From JBBATK01 sp044224515 (lineage in GTDB: Bacteria; Bacteroidota; Ignavibacteria; Kapaibacteriales; NICIL-2): 64,000 nucleotides of DNA. The stretch is from the NCBI GenBank assembly GCA_044224515.1, contig JBGAKH010000011.1:1-64000 (forward strand). Reading direction: 5' to 3'. A program made the position numbers and the translations under genes. Shown here in pieces: positions 9,416-18,596 of the stretch. The notes under the pieces are model-generated. The model did not search any database and was not told where the DNA came from. It saw only the letters and a program-made list of their open reading frames with translations. Within the stretch, counting starts at the first letter, position 1. Each line of letters opens with the position of its first letter.

Positions 9416-10006
9416 TTAGTCAATGAACTCCGCCAAATCGTGCGATGACTTGAGATGACGCAGGATTTGGTCTTCAACCAGAGAGTGTACGGCTTGTTTT
9501 GCTCGTGCCAACTCAACATCATGATGCCATGCAAAGTGCCAGATGTCGATGGGGGAAAGACTACACTCCAATGCCAGGAGTTGCTCAACGGTAACTTTCT
9601 GTTGTGCAAGAAAACGTTCACGCACCGCTTCAACAAAGTCTTTGGCATTCTCACCGTTCAGCAAGGCAGGCACAAAAAAGTAGTTGTCGACTTGCTCTAA
9701 GTCACAGATAGGAAAACCGCGTGATGGATCCAAAAGTGCGGGGAGGAAGGCTAGCGACACAATGTATGGTTGTTCCTCGGTATGAGACCACAAGTCGTTC
9801 CACACCGCTTCATCGTGCATGCGCAGCCAACTAAAGAATTCTTGTTCACGCTTGGGCAACACCATCAAATGATGTGCTCCGTATCGTTGACTAAGGGACA
9901 CCGCGGTGTCGCTATCAAGCGATTGAAAGAGCTCTTCAGGAAATTCTATCAGTGTCTTCTCGCTTATGTGTTGTTCACACCATTGTTCTATTTCTTCGTG
10001 TGTCAT
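9416..10006 (-). CDS. Hypothetical protein, 196 aa
   Basis: I do not recognise this protein. It is acidic and mostly helical, Trp/His-rich (FSWLRMHDEAVWNDLWSH, DIWHFAWHHDVELARAK), with no signal peptide and no membrane segment, so it is probably cytoplasmic. It lies convergent to the LptF/LptG gene and downstream of, on the same strand as, the ABC ATPase and hrcA, separated from them by a ~190-bp gap with a stem-loop. The Shine-Dalgarno sequence is unclear. Confidence 0.7.
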   Translation of the reverse strand: MTHEEIEQWCEQHISEKTLIEFPEELFQSLDSDTAVSLSQRYGAHHLMVLPKREQEFFSWLRMHDEAVWNDLWSHTEEQPYIVSLAFLPALLDPSRGFPICDLEQVDNYFFVPALLNGENAKDFVEAVRERFLAQQKVTVEQLLALECSLSPIDIWHFAWHHDVELARAKQAVHSLVEDQILRHLKSSHDLAEFID

Positions 10007-10103
10007 GAGTTTCTAGCTGAGTCTGGTATAAGTGAGTAGTGCAGTACCTTGCGTGAATCATCTTCTAAACATTCAGACAAGGATCGTCTTGGTGGATTGT
10101 AAC

Positions 10104-10130
10104 TATGCGGGCAGCTCTGCTGCCCGCATA
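10104..10130. other. Perfect 11-bp stem-loop
   Basis: tatgcgggcag (10104-10114) pairs with ctgcccgcata (10120-10130) around a five-base loop. It lies after the ABC ATPase stop on the minus strand. No T tract follows in either direction, so a terminator role is uncertain. Confidence 0.5.
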
Positions 10131-10200
10131 TAAAAAAGTTTCTCGTGCAATAGGTCCTACCGTAGCGTCTTCTATCACATCGACTATGAACCCGGATGAA

Positions 10201-11310
10201 TTAGAGACGAAAGCCTTCATCATCAAAAAGAAAAACTGAATCGGAGCGCAGGCGGAACTTCTGCCGACTGCCCGCGGTGCACGCAAAGTCTGCCGCCGCG
10301 CGTGCCGAGCACAGCTGTTCCGACGCGGCCGAAGCTTTGAAGAACACCAAGCACTCGTGACCAACGTACTCGACCATTTCGATGCCTGCTTGAAAGTCAA
10401 AGGACTCTCCATCACGAACCGGAGTGATGTCTTCAGAACGAACACCGAGTTGCAGAACCGTGTTGATCGGCGGCACAGCGCCTCGAAAATGACCTTCGTT
10501 CAGTGACAGTTGTATCGACTCATCATCTGTCATGAATCGCAATCCTTCGTGCTGGCGCAAGGTTCCATAAAAGAAGTTCATGCCCGGACTACCTAGGAAC
10601 GAAGCAACGAAAGCATTGTCAGGATTGGCGTACAGCTCATGTGGACTTCCAACCTGTTGCAACCGGCCGCCTTTGAGCACGGCAATGCGATGGCCCATGG
10701 TCATCGCTTCGACGTGATCATGGGTTACATATACCGAGCTTGTTCCGAGTTGACGCTGCAGGCGACCCAGCTCAGCACGGGTCTCGATGCGAAGGCGTGC
10801 ATCAAGATTGGAGAGCGGTTCATCGAAGAGAAAGACTCGAGGCTGTCGAGCAATGGCGCGCCCAAGCGCAACGCGTTGTCGCTGTCCACCGCTTAACTGC
10901 TTCGGCTTCCGCTCAAGTAATGAGCCCAAGGATAACATCTCCGCGATTTCTCGTACCCTTGTGGTTAAGGCTGCTTCCGTTTCTTTACGAACGCGAAGCG
11001 GAAATGCGATGTTTTCGAATACGCTCATGTGCGGGTACAGAGCGTAGTTCTGGAACACCATGCCTACGTCGCGGTGTCGGGCTTCCACTTCGTTCATGCG
11101 TTGACCATCAAATCGAAGCTCGCCCTCAGAGATATCTTCGAGGCCTGCTATCATGCGTAAGACAGTGCTCTTTCCGCAGCCGCTCGGTCCGACAAGGACC
11201 ATGAATTCTCCGGGCCGAATGTCGAAACTCAGTTCACTCACAGCTTGAACTTCATCTGGGCCGCTGCCATCGTAGCGCTTAGTTAAGCCTTGCAATTCAA
11301 TGTGAGTCAT
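10201..11310 (-). CDS. ABC transporter ATP-binding protein, MalK/UgpC type
   Basis: This is the cytoplasmic ATPase of a carbohydrate or glycerol-3-phosphate-type importer. Walker A GPSGCGKST is at residues 41-49, the Q-loop VFQNYALYPHMSV at about 85-97, the signature LSGGQ at 139-143, Walker B with DE at 163-164, and the H-loop at VYVTHD. A C-terminal ~130-aa TOBE/MalK regulatory region follows. No permease or binding-protein genes lie nearby; MalK-type ATPases can serve several permeases encoded elsewhere. Its start overlaps the end of hrcA by four bases, an unusual pairing. Confidence 0.9.
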   Translation of the reverse strand: MTHIELQGLTKRYDGSGPDEVQAVSELSFDIRPGEFMVLVGPSGCGKSTVLRMIAGLEDISEGELRFDGQRMNEVEARHRDVGMVFQNYALYPHMSVFENIAFPLRVRKETEAALTTRVREIAEMLSLGSLLERKPKQLSGGQRQRVALGRAIARQPRVFLFDEPLSNLDARLRIETRAELGRLQRQLGTSSVYVTHDHVEAMTMGHRIAVLKGGRLQQVGSPHELYANPDNAFVASFLGSPGMNFFYGTLRQHEGLRFMTDDESIQLSLNEGHFRGAVPPINTVLQLGVRSEDITPVRDGESFDFQAGIEMVEYVGHECLVFFKASAASEQLCSARAAADFACTAGSRQKFRLRSDSVFLFDDEGFRL

Positions 11311-12413
11311 GAGTGCCCCTCATTCGAGTACACTTGGGTCATCAGCGAGGCAACCGAGCCTACCAGGGAAATAAGCTTTGAATAGTTCATGCGCTTCGGA
11401 CCAATCAGTCCAACGGAATAAGTAGCTGCACCGATGCGGTATTGTGCACTGACGAAGCTGAAATCACGCAACAAGTCTGCCTGGGTTTCAGCACCAATTT
11501 TAACCTGAACCCCACTCTGTTCATGCTCAAGATTGGAACGTTCCAATAGATGCACTATGACGTCTTCGTTCTCGATCAACTCAACGACGCCTCGTAATCG
11601 GTCGGCTGAATCAAACTCGGGTTGTTGGACCAAGTTTTGTGCGCCCGCTAAGTGCAAGCGTTCGGTGCTATCGAACAACAAACGGTCCATCGAATCAATA
11701 AAGAGTCGGATGACCGGATGACCGGTATGTTCGCTCATCATGGCAGGGAAGTGCTCGCGCACGCGGCGAAGTGACTTGCCGCTAATACGCTCATTAATAA
11801 TCCGAGTCAACGCGTCGAGTTCGCTCAACTCGACCACGGTATCGGTCTCCATCGTAAGGGTGCGCACAACGTCAGAGTCAAAGCTGAGCACAACCAGCAG
11901 TCGAATTGACGACAAGGGTACGAGCTGAATACCGCGAATAATCAGATCGTTCACCGTAGGAATCTGCACAACACCCAAGAGCTGAGAAAGGATTCCAAGG
12001 ATTCGCGAAGCATCTCGATGCAAGGTGTCCGTATTGGCTTGGAGGATGTTTTGCTGCAGCGTTTGTTTTTCGATGGCACTGAGCAGATCGATGGACATCA
12101 AGGAGTCCACATAGGTGCGATAGCCTTTGTCTGTCGGTATACGTCCTGCCGATGTGTGCGGGTGCGTCACATAGCCCATATCTTCAAGTTTAGCCATGAC
12201 GTGACGTATTGTGGCGGAAGAGACTTTCATGTCAGTCTCGATTTGCTTCAGCAGCGTATTCGAGCCAATAGGACTAGCCGAAAGCACATAGGACTGCACG
12301 ATCGCACGCAGGATAAATTCTTCGCGCTCGTTCAGCTCTGCGGACCGAATACTATTGAGTCCGTCAACGCGTGGAATGATAGGGCGCCGCCCTGAACGAG
12401 ATAAACTATCCAT
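11307..12413 (-). CDS. hrcA: Heat-inducible transcription repressor HrcA
   Basis: HrcA represses chaperone genes by binding CIRCE inverted repeats and is kept active by GroEL. The winged-helix N-terminus is clear (ILRAIVQSYVLSASPIGSNT, VSSATIRHVMAKLEDMGYV, HTSAGRIPTDKGYRTYVD), followed by the GAF-like core and the C-terminal GPKRMNYSKLISLVG segment. The 368 aa include ~20 extra N-terminal residues relative to typical HrcA (about 340-350). grpE/dnaK/dnaJ do not follow; the next gene is the MalK-type ATPase. A CIRCE-like site occurs at 5544. Confidence 0.95.
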   Translation of the reverse strand: MDSLSRSGRRPIIPRVDGLNSIRSAELNEREEFILRAIVQSYVLSASPIGSNTLLKQIETDMKVSSATIRHVMAKLEDMGYVTHPHTSAGRIPTDKGYRTYVDSLMSIDLLSAIEKQTLQQNILQANTDTLHRDASRILGILSQLLGVVQIPTVNDLIIRGIQLVPLSSIRLLVVLSFDSDVVRTLTMETDTVVELSELDALTRIINERISGKSLRRVREHFPAMMSEHTGHPVIRLFIDSMDRLLFDSTERLHLAGAQNLVQQPEFDSADRLRGVVELIENEDVIVHLLERSNLEHEQSGVQVKIGAETQADLLRDFSFVSAQYRIGAATYSVGLIGPKRMNYSKLISLVGSVASLMTQVYSNEGHS

Positions 12414-12684
12414 TGCTTTTTGTACCTCTGACGAAAACTGTAATCAAATGTCATCCTCTGTCGAAGGACTTGGGTCCGGCCCGTGAACTACCGGAGTCCT
12501 TTGTGTACCACTAACCTTGGCACTGTCTTAAGTTGCTGTCGTTTTCAATTCCGTAGAACCCGCCGTTTGCACACCTACCCACACTGTCGGGTCCTTAGCT
12601 CTTGGCGGCTTCCTTCGTCTTTTCACTTCAGCTTCAGCATTGGTCTTCCTTGCGCGAAGTTGTGCAACACAACATCATATGCAT
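12414..12684. other. Intergenic, upstream of hrcA
   Basis: This is a 271-bp gap between the hrcA start and the end of the GH2-like gene; both are on the minus strand. It should hold the hrcA promoter. I see no CIRCE repeat, hairpin with T tract or credible ORF. Confidence 0.4.
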
Positions 12685-15252
12685 CTATAAAATGGATGCA
12701 AAGAAGTACTTGAGATACGGAAAGAACGAATAGGTTGAGTTGTAGGCTACGCCGACGCTTATGCTCAAGGCGCCCAGTGCAACGATTGCAATGCCGTACA
12801 CCGGGATAGGGTTGACATCAAAAACCACGGAGGTAGCACGCAGGATGCGGGCTACGATCCAAATCATCACGGCAACAGCCAGGCAGATCCATAACAGAAC
12901 GGAACTGAAATCCAGAGCACGAAAGAGTATCGTAGCAAAAGGGAGAAACAGGATGACCGGTATTGAGCACCAAACGGTAACGATATAGGTGTCACTCAAA
13001 AAGATCCGTCCACGGACAAAAACCGAGAGCAGACGTAGCACGACGGCAACAAGCACCATGACGAGCATCGAGAACATGCTGAACGACAGTATTGCGAGGT
13101 CGGGACTCCACGCCAGCCGGCTGAGAATTGTCTTTATACCTTCCTGAGGGAAGATGATCATGAGGAGATACTCAGCTTCCGTACTCATTCGTGCATGATA
13201 GAGTAGGGTCGTGCACAGTATAGCCAGAGTACAGGAGATGACTGCCGCGAGCGTTACCGTTTGTGATAACGACAAAATGCGTTGATCTCGTATGTCGGCA
13301 TAGAAGTTATAGGGGTGCAGCAAAGCGCGCAACACGTACTCGCGGAAACGCCGAGAGCGGTTGGTCATGAAGATCATGATGAGAATAAGCGCAATACCTC
13401 CCCAGATGAAGATCACGGGGTTCGATTCATTATAGGTTCCTGCTTGGAGTGTGGGGTCTTTCTCTTCATTCAACCACGCTTTATACATTGCGAATGCCGT
13501 ACGTGGATCACGGTTGATGTTGCATATGCCGGAATAGCACATGTAGTCACCCGACATATTCGTCAGCATCGTTGAGTGATTCAGTTGAAAGTCTGTAAGC
13601 GTCCACAGCAAACTTCCGCCACATTGTGCAGCCTTCAAGGCTCGGAAGCAAGTGAGTATGTACCGCGCTTGCGCCTCTTCCGAAATAGGATCTGCGTAGC
13701 CGTTGCGATTGTCAGGTTGCAAGGGTTTGCCGAAGCTCAAGGCATAGGGACGATTACCTTCTTTGGAGAGTCGGAGCAATTCGTTTTGAATACTTTCTTG
13801 GGCTTCGCCGAAGCGGTCGGCAGAGAAAATCAAGAGGTCGATGTTTTCGGAAATGACTCCCTTCGAGCGAAATCGTACCGTTTGCGAAACCGGATGCGCG
13901 GAGTTCGCATGGAAGTAAGCGCTGATGCTTCGTAGGTAGTCTTGACTGCTCTGCTTGTCTTGTTGCAAGCCGCTGGCAACATTCCAGAAAGCCAGGGAAG
14001 GATAATGCTCATAGCCTGCGATCATGAGCTCCGCCACAGTTTGAAAACGTGCCCTAACCTCGTCGGTACCCAGCACCGATCCGGGAATGTCGTATGCAGG
14101 CATATCGACAACCACCAAGATGCCGTTGCGTGCACACAGATTCATGAGGTAGGGATGAGGAGCATAGAAGAGCATGTGCAGACAGTTCACGCCCAAGGTC
14201 TTGAGCAACCGTACGTCACGCTCAAACTGTTCGGCACCAACCGTTGCTCCGAGCTCGCCCACTTCTTCAACGTAATCAATACTCTTAAGGAACAGAGGCT
14301 GTTGGTTTACACTGAGTAACGATTGCGTAGCTATTGAGCCCGGCTCAATCGTCACCATACCTAAGGGTACGTTATAATCATCGACGAGAGAGCTACCATT
14401 GTTAACACGAAGGGTCAGCGTGTAGAGTGCAGGGTTTGCAGGACTCCATCGTTCGGGATTTGTTACATGCAGGTCAAAGTGGACATCCACCTTGCGATTG
14501 CTTGCAATGCGCAGAACTTGAGATCCCACGGCGACAACGGAACCATCGTTCGGGTCACGTATTTCGGCAGTAATCGTGCAGTTTACTTCACTCAAGGAGT
14601 TTCGTTGAATGGAGTCCGCAAGTTTTTCTAAGGTTGCACTTTGTAGAATGGACTGCACGGAAACGTTCGCTCCGTCACCTTGAAACTGTACGCGGGTTCG
14701 CACGTCGCCAAACGATATCTGTGGCAAGCCAACCAAGAATAGTTCACGTAAGACACCGGTAAACACGCGTTGTCCAAAGAGCTGTTGACGGCGTGTTCGC
14801 AATGCATTGTCGGAGGCCGGAAAGACGACGAGTTCGATAGTGTTGGCACCGGACTTTAAGTATTTCTCCGGAATGTGAGCCATGCGCGGAACCATGCCGC
14901 CGAAGATCTTGCCCACGTATTGACCATTTACACTCAGTTCAGCCATGTCAGCCAATCCCAAGAAGTAGATGTTCCAACCATATCGTTGAATCATCGAGGC
15001 GTCGATGCTAATCTGCTTCCGATAACTGATACGTCCGTTGTACGTTTCACTGGTCGGTAGATAACATTGTGTCCACTCCGAGCCTTCCACAGAGCGTTCC
15101 CACGTTCCGGCTAAGGAGCTGACAAAGCGGGTGCTAGAAGGAATGAGTTGTTTCCATTGCTCTTGCGTGAATGAGGCGTAGTCTGCGGCCTGCAGACATA
15201 CCGATGTATTGAGCAGGAGCAAAAGAACAATGAGGGAAGGACGTACTCTCAT
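12685..15252 (-). CDS. GH2-like (beta-galactosidase fold) exported protein with C-terminal membrane domain; likely pseudoenzyme
   Basis: It has a signal peptide (ATG 15252: MRVRPSLIVLLLLLNTSVC), then a GH2 sugar-binding jelly roll (about residues 45-185: NGRISYRKQISI, ELSVNGQYVG, GANTIELVVF), an Ig-like domain, and a TIM barrel (LLKTLGVNCLHMLFYAPHPY, NGILVVVDMPAYDIPG). The usual acid/base Asn-Glu after the strand is replaced (SLAFWNVASG) and the nucleophile strand reads ALSFGKP without Glu. From about residue 612 there are at least six hydrophobic helices. Signal sequence, large extracytoplasmic part and polytopic anchor suggest a membrane-tethered carbohydrate-binding or sensing protein (inference). 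A TTG at 15273 is an alternative start. Confidence 0.75.
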   Translation of the reverse strand: MRVRPSLIVLLLLLNTSVCLQAADYASFTQEQWKQLIPSSTRFVSSLAGTWERSVEGSEWTQCYLPTSETYNGRISYRKQISIDASMIQRYGWNIYFLGLADMAELSVNGQYVGKIFGGMVPRMAHIPEKYLKSGANTIELVVFPASDNALRTRRQQLFGQRVFTGVLRELFLVGLPQISFGDVRTRVQFQGDGANVSVQSILQSATLEKLADSIQRNSLSEVNCTITAEIRDPNDGSVVAVGSQVLRIASNRKVDVHFDLHVTNPERWSPANPALYTLTLRVNNGSSLVDDYNVPLGMVTIEPGSIATQSLLSVNQQPLFLKSIDYVEEVGELGATVGAEQFERDVRLLKTLGVNCLHMLFYAPHPYLMNLCARNGILVVVDMPAYDIPGSVLGTDEVRARFQTVAELMIAGYEHYPSLAFWNVASGLQQDKQSSQDYLRSISAYFHANSAHPVSQTVRFRSKGVISENIDLLIFSADRFGEAQESIQNELLRLSKEGNRPYALSFGKPLQPDNRNGYADPISEEAQARYILTCFRALKAAQCGGSLLWTLTDFQLNHSTMLTNMSGDYMCYSGICNINRDPRTAFAMYKAWLNEEKDPTLQAGTYNESNPVIFIWGGIALILIMIFMTNRSRRFREYVLRALLHPYNFYADIRDQRILSLSQTVTLAAVISCTLAILCTTLLYHARMSTEAEYLLMIIFPQEGIKTILSRLAWSPDLAILSFSMFSMLVMVLVAVVLRLLSVFVRGRIFLSDTYIVTVWCSIPVILFLPFATILFRALDFSSVLLWICLAVAVMIWIVARILRATSVVFDVNPIPVYGIAIVALGALSISVGVAYNSTYSFFPYLKYFFASIL

Positions 15253-15533
15253 GGGCGCAGCATTAGTCCGCAAATCATGGAATTAGAAGCGCAAAAATAG
15301 TCCGTAGACGCCTTTTGTGCGACTTTTTTGGCGCAGGTCTTTCGACGGTCGACGCCGAATCCTTGACCCGAGCCGGCTGCAACTCGTCCAGGAGATGTCT
15401 GAGTTCCGGCTTGCACAAAATCCGGAGGTTGCGTAATTAGCCGACACAGAGTGCCGCTGCAGTGAATTATGGATCATTCAAGCCTGTGTGACCAAAGCGG
15501 AACTCAGATGATACCCGGGGGAGGATACCATTT
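15253..15533. promoter_or_regulatory. Divergent promoter region
   Basis: This 281-bp gap separates the minus-strand GH2-like gene and the plus-strand T9SS gene and must contain both promoters. A GGGGGAGG ribosome site (15519-15526) precedes ATG 15534. I see no clear operator repeat. Confidence 0.4.
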
Positions 15534-18431
15534 ATGAAGAAGTTTTTCAAGTGCTTAGACTTACGAAAGCTGTTGCAAAACGGTGCGGCACCGCTCCTTC
15601 TATGGACAGCGCTCTGCGTTCCGCTCTTGGCTCAAGAGAGTTCGATGGAGCTGCTCATGGAAGCCTCGCGTCCTCGTTTCGGTGTACCCTACTTGCTCAG
15701 CGCCGGGAGTGGATTTCCTGAAGAAGTACTCGTAAACAATCTCACAAGCGACTTCGAGAATGTCAATTTGATCGAAGAAGAGACAGATGGGTCGCCAATG
15801 CAGAATGAGTCCGCGATTGCTGCCAATCCACTGAATCCACAGTATCTCATTGCGTCGGCAGTCGATTATCGCAGCGCGCAATCGGCTTGGGTCTATGTTT
15901 CGAGTGATGGCGGACACCACTGGCGAAACATCAATTTGGGTAAACCAACCAATCTCGCTTTTGTGGCTGGGAACGATCCAAGCGTCGCTTGGGATTACGA
16001 AGGCCGAGCCTTCTATGTGTATGGCGGTTTCGATGCCAAAAGAACCAGTGGCGAAAACGGAGTGTTTATCTCCATCAGCTCAGATAACGGTACAACCTGG
16101 AACAAGCATGTCCCGGTGATTGTGCACGCGGGCACGATGACCAAAGACTCTGCCTTCGAAGACAAGTATTACATCTCGGTCGACAACGCCGGTTCATCTC
16201 CTTACCGCGGACATCTGTATATGCCGTGGAAGCGGGTCATCGATCGCGACTCGTCTACGCAAATCGTGGTGACAAAATCCAAAGACCACGGTTTAACGTG
16301 GTCGACCCCCATACGCGTCAGTGATATCCTTAGTGGTAAGTCACTCGATACAACCTTCGGTCAGAGCTTTCCGATTTTGAATACCGGCCCGAATGGTGAA
16401 GTCTATGTGGCTTGGAATTATGGTCCGCTGCATTCCATTGGTTTCAACAAAAGCACGGATGGGGGAGCTACCTGGGGCACACCCAGACTCATACAGAACT
16501 ATGAGTGGCTCGGTGTTACCATGTTTACGGGATCACAGTATAATCACACGTTAAAGGGCGGTACGCGTGTTGAATCCTATCCATCCTTGGTGGTTGATAC
16601 AACACATTCGTCGCGTCGCGGCTGGTTGTACCTGAGTTGGGCTGCAGACAAAACACCCAACGTCTACTTTTCTCGTTCGACTGACGGTGGAAGCACGTGG
16701 TCCACACCAAAGGTTGTTCACAGCGAAACGGCGAATGATCAGTATTGGCAGTGGATGGCGCTCGATGGCACCAATGGAGATCTGGCAGTGATGTATTTGG
16801 ACAGTCGTGATGATCCCGCGAATCGATTGTCACGCTGCTACGTGAGCATCTCACGAGATGGAGGAGATACTTGGATCGACCGACCCGCCGACAATACAAG
16901 TTTTGATATCCGACGCAATCCCTTTGGCAGCGGTAGTGTCAGCGGAGTTTTTGCCGGTGATTACAGTGGCTGCGCTTTCATTGGAGGGAAGGTGTTTCCG
17001 TCGCACGTCGACATGCGTAACACCTATCCGAACACTGCCGACAATGATGTGTACACTTCTGTCATCAATATCAATGCTCCAATGCCGGTTGAGAATTTCA
17101 AAGCGGCGACTATCGTTACCGAGCCCACAACCATCTCACTGAGTTGGACTCCGCCAACACGTCGTGTGTTCGGTGAGCTCATGGCAAACACCGAGTTTCG
17201 ACACCGCTTGTATCGTGACAACAGTTTGATTCAAGTTCTCGACGCTAACCGAAATTCGTTCGTAGACAGTGGATTGAGTCCCTACACCAAACATGACTAT
17301 CGTATGGTTGTAGTTGCCATTGCGACACCCGATTCATCGGTGGAACGCACCGCAGTTGGGTATGCCGGCGGTGCAGCTAAACCCATGGCTGCATCACTCC
17401 TTCTTGTGCGAGACGACACAAACTCTGCGCGACTTACAGTGCGCTTACCTTCGTTTCGAGCCGACTCGGTCAATGCCTTGGTGAACTTGCACACGCTCAG
17501 AGTTTATCGTGATTCCCTAAAGGTTGAAGACATCCTGCTCAAGAGTAGCGATACTTCTTTAACTCTAGACTTTAGTCATTTGGTACCCGAGCGAGGATAC
17601 TATGCCTTCGCAGTCTCCGTTCTCGATGCACAAGGAAACGAAAGCGATCGTAGCCCGGAGAAGACTATGTACATCGGTCCTGTGGATCAGCAACTGATCG
17701 ACACCTTTGATGACGCTCCACTGGCGCGATATCTACGTCGTGGCAGCTGGGCGATAAGCGACGAAAGCTCGCACTCGGCTCCCAACTGTGTGACCGAATC
17801 TGTTCGCTCTCAGTATAGAGCAAATGCTCGCGATACTCTCACCTTGTTCCCGTTAAAGGTTGTAGGTACCAATACCTTGTTGGTGTCGCTCTATCATGCG
17901 GCAATCTGCGACAAAGGTGACAGCGGCTATGTGGAAGCCGTGTATATGAATTCGGCACTGGAAGATTCTGCGATCGTTGTACTGGGTGCTTACAATCGAG
18001 CGCAGTACACACCGTGGACAGATAATAGTCTGAACGTAGACGACTGGAAAGGCGAGTTGTTTACAGTACCGTGCAGAGAAGGACAACGAGTTGCTCTGCG
18101 CCTTCGCTTTAAATCCAATATTGTAACGAGCGCAGACGGCTGGTTTGTCGATGATATAAAGGTGATCGCAGGACCGGTAGGCGTGGAAGGCAACGAGTCT
18201 GCTACGACACTCATCTATCCAAATCCTGCTGAGTCATTTGTTACTGTGCGAGCTTCGCACGCACAGCGACTGAAAATCGTATCGCTCCTTGGTGAAACGT
18301 TGCGCGAAGTCTCCATTCCGGCTTTTGAAGATCTGCGACTCGACCTGCGAGATGTTGCCTCAGGAAGTTACCTCCTCGTCGAAGAAGGGGCGACGACGCA
18401 ACGAGCCACACTCCTTCGAGTTGTTCACTAG
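15534..18431 (+). CDS. T9SS-exported BNR/sialidase-like repeat protein
   Basis: This is a secreted or surface protein. The N-terminus has a basic-hydrophobic signal (FKCLDLRKLLQ, then PLLLWTALCVPLLAQ). Residues ~95-500 contain repeated Asp-box motifs of a six-bladed sialidase-like propeller: SSDGGHHW, SSDNGTTW, SKDHGLTW, STDGGATW, STDGGSTW and SRDGGDTW. A fibronectin-III-like domain follows (about 525-610), then a jelly-roll/MAM-like region. A C-terminal T9SS sorting domain begins at IYPNPAESFVTV and ends SYLLVEEGATTQRATLLRV. I see no evidence for a true sialidase active site, so enzymatic activity is not claimed. Confidence 0.88.
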   Translation: MKKFFKCLDLRKLLQNGAAPLLLWTALCVPLLAQESSMELLMEASRPRFGVPYLLSAGSGFPEEVLVNNLTSDFENVNLIEEETDGSPMQNESAIAANPLNPQYLIASAVDYRSAQSAWVYVSSDGGHHWRNINLGKPTNLAFVAGNDPSVAWDYEGRAFYVYGGFDAKRTSGENGVFISISSDNGTTWNKHVPVIVHAGTMTKDSAFEDKYYISVDNAGSSPYRGHLYMPWKRVIDRDSSTQIVVTKSKDHGLTWSTPIRVSDILSGKSLDTTFGQSFPILNTGPNGEVYVAWNYGPLHSIGFNKSTDGGATWGTPRLIQNYEWLGVTMFTGSQYNHTLKGGTRVESYPSLVVDTTHSSRRGWLYLSWAADKTPNVYFSRSTDGGSTWSTPKVVHSETANDQYWQWMALDGTNGDLAVMYLDSRDDPANRLSRCYVSISRDGGDTWIDRPADNTSFDIRRNPFGSGSVSGVFAGDYSGCAFIGGKVFPSHVDMRNTYPNTADNDVYTSVININAPMPVENFKAATIVTEPTTISLSWTPPTRRVFGELMANTEFRHRLYRDNSLIQVLDANRNSFVDSGLSPYTKHDYRMVVVAIATPDSSVERTAVGYAGGAAKPMAASLLLVRDDTNSARLTVRLPSFRADSVNALVNLHTLRVYRDSLKVEDILLKSSDTSLTLDFSHLVPERGYYAFAVSVLDAQGNESDRSPEKTMYIGPVDQQLIDTFDDAPLARYLRRGSWAISDESSHSAPNCVTESVRSQYRANARDTLTLFPLKVVGTNTLLVSLYHAAICDKGDSGYVEAVYMNSALEDSAIVVLGAYNRAQYTPWTDNSLNVDDWKGELFTVPCREGQRVALRLRFKSNIVTSADGWFVDDIKVIAGPVGVEGNESATTLIYPNPAESFVTVRASHAQRLKIVSLLGETLREVSIPAFEDLRLDLRDVASGSYLLVEEGATTQRATLLRVVH

Positions 18432-18530
18432 GAGTCTCGTCCAGAGCTCGGACAGTGCACGAACACAGCACGATCAGCAGCTATCCACCCTTTGGCATGA
18501 GCGTCCGAATTCCTCTAATGTCACGAACGA

Positions 18531-18567
18531 CAAAGGGCCTTGCACAATGACTGTACAAGGCCCTTTG
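18531..18567. terminator. Candidate bidirectional terminator hairpin
   Basis: caaagggccttg (18531-18542) is perfectly complementary to caaggccctttg (18556-18567) with a 13-base loop. It lies between two convergent genes. No strong T tract follows, so intrinsic termination is only suggested by position. Confidence 0.45.
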
Positions 18568-18596
18568 CAATTCTCCATCTTTGAGAACTTCGGATT

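Noticed and set aside
10065..10445. 126-aa minus-strand ORF MFVLKTSLRFVM...
   Set aside because: It overlaps the end of the ABC ATPase in another frame and reads through the stem-loop; a shadow.
18531..18567. Confident intrinsic terminator
   Set aside because: The stem is strong, but no T tract follows in either direction, so only a low-confidence call was kept.
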